Shown here piece after piece: positions 7,165 to 8,355 of a stretch of 8,355 bases of DNA (the stretch's first letter is position 1; each line of letters opens with the position of its first letter). This stretch comes from Bacteroidota bacterium (GTDB lineage: Bacteria > Bacteroidota > Ignavibacteria > UBA10030 > UBA6906). The translations under genes were made by a program, and so were the position numbers. A model generated the notes under the pieces. The model made no database searches and was not told the origin of the DNA. It worked only from the letters and a program-made list of their open reading frames with translations. The stretch covers positions 1 to 8,355 of the forward strand of contig JAGDMJ010000128.1 in NCBI GenBank assembly GCA_017860555.1, written 5' to 3'.

Positions 7165-8355
7165 TATCCCTTCTCCGTCGACTGCATGAGTTCTCGAAAC
7201 GCTCTTTTGAAGAACCTTTCATCAATCGGGAATCCCCATGCAATGAAGTCACTCTTCAAATCTTGGCCCGCAGCAGCACTGAGCATCGCCGCAGTCAATG
7301 TTGCACGTGTGGAGCGCAGGTCCTCTGTATCGCCTTCAAGGCGGACGTCAAAGAGATCACGCGGCGTCGTGGGAGGAGCTAGGAAGCTGCAATATCGAGA
7401 GAAGAGCTTCCAGCCGAACCTATCGCGAAGCTCCAGAAACATGCCATCCACAATGTCAGGGTTCAAGGATGTGAAGAGCGGCTTCTCCTTGTAGCCCGCC
7501 CATGCCTTCTCGAATCGCCCCTTTGTCGCATACCAATCCTTCCGGAGATGCTCCCTTGTGGACATGTCAGCAGCGAGACTGTCTCTCTCCAGCATCATCT
7601 CGAATGCATACATTGCCGGCAGCGACGCCCAGGCCTCATAGAAGAGGATGTGCGTCGGCAGGGGTCCGGGGAGAAGTCGCATCTCCAGTGGGTAGAGCTG
7701 GCGGAACCGAGCTGATACATTCATGAAGTTGTGACCCATCTCGTGGAAGTAGACAAACCAGAGTGGCTGTTTCCCCCACATGCCCGGACCAAGATAGATC
7801 GGGTCACCTTCAATTGCGGCACCGCCGTAGTACGGATTGAACTTGAACCGGACCGTATCTCCTCCTATGGGGGCGACACCCGTCAATTCTCGCTCCAGCC
7901 CATATGCCGCATCGACGACGCGCATGACGTTGTACCTGGTCAGAACCGAATCGAACTTGCTGGGATAGGCAAAGGATGTGCGGGAGCTTGACCGTGTTAG
8001 GATCGACTCGAGGTTTGTCCGGTCTATGTTGGTCGACGTCAGACCCGTATCAGGAGCCGCATCTGCTATACCTGTCTTGTAGAAGGTGCGTGCCCTTACC
8101 TGCACCCAATCCCACCCCAGGCTGTTCAAGGAAAATCGCACAGTGAACAACTTCCCCTGCAGCTTCCAGTCGAATACCCTCACGGTATCCTTCGGGACAC
8201 CATCGTGTGTATACGCCGAGTAGACATTCGTGGAAAACCAGGGTGATCCATCCCAGTGGGTGAAGTCAAAGACAATCATCTGGTCAAAACCACTGGCGCC
8301 CACGGCGCCAGTGGATGTCGAACCAGAGCCGGTCCGAAGGAGAAACTGGAATTGG
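7164..8355 (-). CDS. Zinc-metallopeptidase-like protein (HEMGHNF family), N-terminus cut by window edge
   Basis: The last 396 residues are visible; the frame stays open to the right edge, so the start and any signal peptide lie outside. An internal GTG at 8303 is not a credible start because the reading frame continues with beta-strand-like sequence before it (FQFLLRTG...). The first 90 or so visible residues (DQMIVFDFTHWDGSPWF, YSAYTHDG, DWVQVRARTFYKTG) look like a beta-rich accessory domain that I do not recognise. The zinc motif HEMGH is at visible residues 204-208, preceded by YYGGAAIEGDPIYLGPG. Glu240 in FYEAWASLP is a plausible third ligand. An alpha-helical region follows (AFEMMLERDSL, REHLRKDWYATKGRFEKAW), ending in SDFIAWGFPIDERFFKRAF, like the helical C-domain of gluzincins. 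It is a paralogue of the gene at the left edge. It is the first visible gene of the probable operon. Peptidase activity is inferred from the motif; family and substrate are unknown. Confidence 0.85.
   Translation of the reverse strand, partial: QFQFLLRTGSGSTSTGAVGASGFDQMIVFDFTHWDGSPWFSTNVYSAYTHDGVPKDTVRVFDWKLQGKLFTVRFSLNSLGWDWVQVRARTFYKTGIADAAPDTGLTSTNIDRTNLESILTRSSSRTSFAYPSKFDSVLTRYNVMRVVDAAYGLERELTGVAPIGGDTVRFKFNPYYGGAAIEGDPIYLGPGMWGKQPLWFVYFHEMGHNFMNVSARFRQLYPLEMRLLPGPLPTHILFYEAWASLPAMYAFEMMLERDSLAADMSTREHLRKDWYATKGRFEKAWAGYKEKPLFTSLNPDIVDGMFLELRDRFGWKLFSRYCSFLAPPTTPRDLFDVRLEGDTEDLRSTRATLTAAMLSAAAGQDLKSDFIAWGFPIDERFFKRAFRELMQSTEKG
8290..8314. repeat. Perfect 11-bp inverted repeat with 3-base loop, inside a coding region
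   Basis: Arms CCACTGGCGCC (8290-8300) and GGCGCCAGTGG (8304-8314) pair perfectly around the loop CAC. On the minus strand, the transcribed sense, the stem is followed by TTTT, so it looks like a short intrinsic terminator. It lies within the open frame of the right-edge metallopeptidase gene and encodes part of a glycine/serine/threonine-rich loop (STSTGAVGASG), so it may be chance or cause partial termination. Confidence 0.6.

Noticed and set aside
6910..7494. Plus-strand open frame of 194 codons spanning two genes
   Set aside because: It runs antisense across the end of one gene and the start of another and has no recognisable sequence.

Overview
The window is a gene-dense bacterial segment in which every credible gene lies on the minus strand. 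Reading in the direction of transcription (high to low coordinates), the order is: a zinc-metallopeptidase-like protein cut by the right edge; an M61-type peptidase with a PDZ domain; an APC-superfamily amino-acid permease; a GH130-type mannoside phosphorylase; an exported GH172 (DUF2961) glycosidase; a decayed PfkB sugar-kinase remnant; and a second zinc-metallopeptidase-like protein with a PKD domain, cut by the left edge.

The first five genes look like one operon. The gaps between them, after start-site correction, are 8, 16, 44 and 38 bases. Each of the four internal starts has a Shine-Dalgarno-like sequence, and one of these overlaps the previous stop codon. The stretch from 922 to 1684 is the only long part without an intact gene, and most of it is explained by the kinase remnant. 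No tRNA, rRNA, CRISPR array, insertion sequence or convincing promoter was seen.

The organism is a bacterium of moderate GC content. The mix of secreted peptidases, PKD and PDZ domains, GH130 and GH172 suggests a free-living heterotroph, perhaps of the Bacteroidota/Ignavibacteria-like (FCB) group. The clear Shine-Dalgarno sequences argue against classical Bacteroidia. This placement is inference with low confidence.

Together the genes suggest a scavenging locus. Exported peptidases and an exported glycosidase would act on outside polymers, a permease would import amino acids, and a cytoplasmic phosphorylase would split imported mannosides. The two edge genes are paralogues: both carry a GGA...DPI...G.G...FHEMGHNF pattern, and they belong to a metallopeptidase-like family that I do not recognise with certainty. 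They are the best candidates for something undescribed here. The linked idea, degradation of glycoproteins or glycopeptides, is a hypothesis only.
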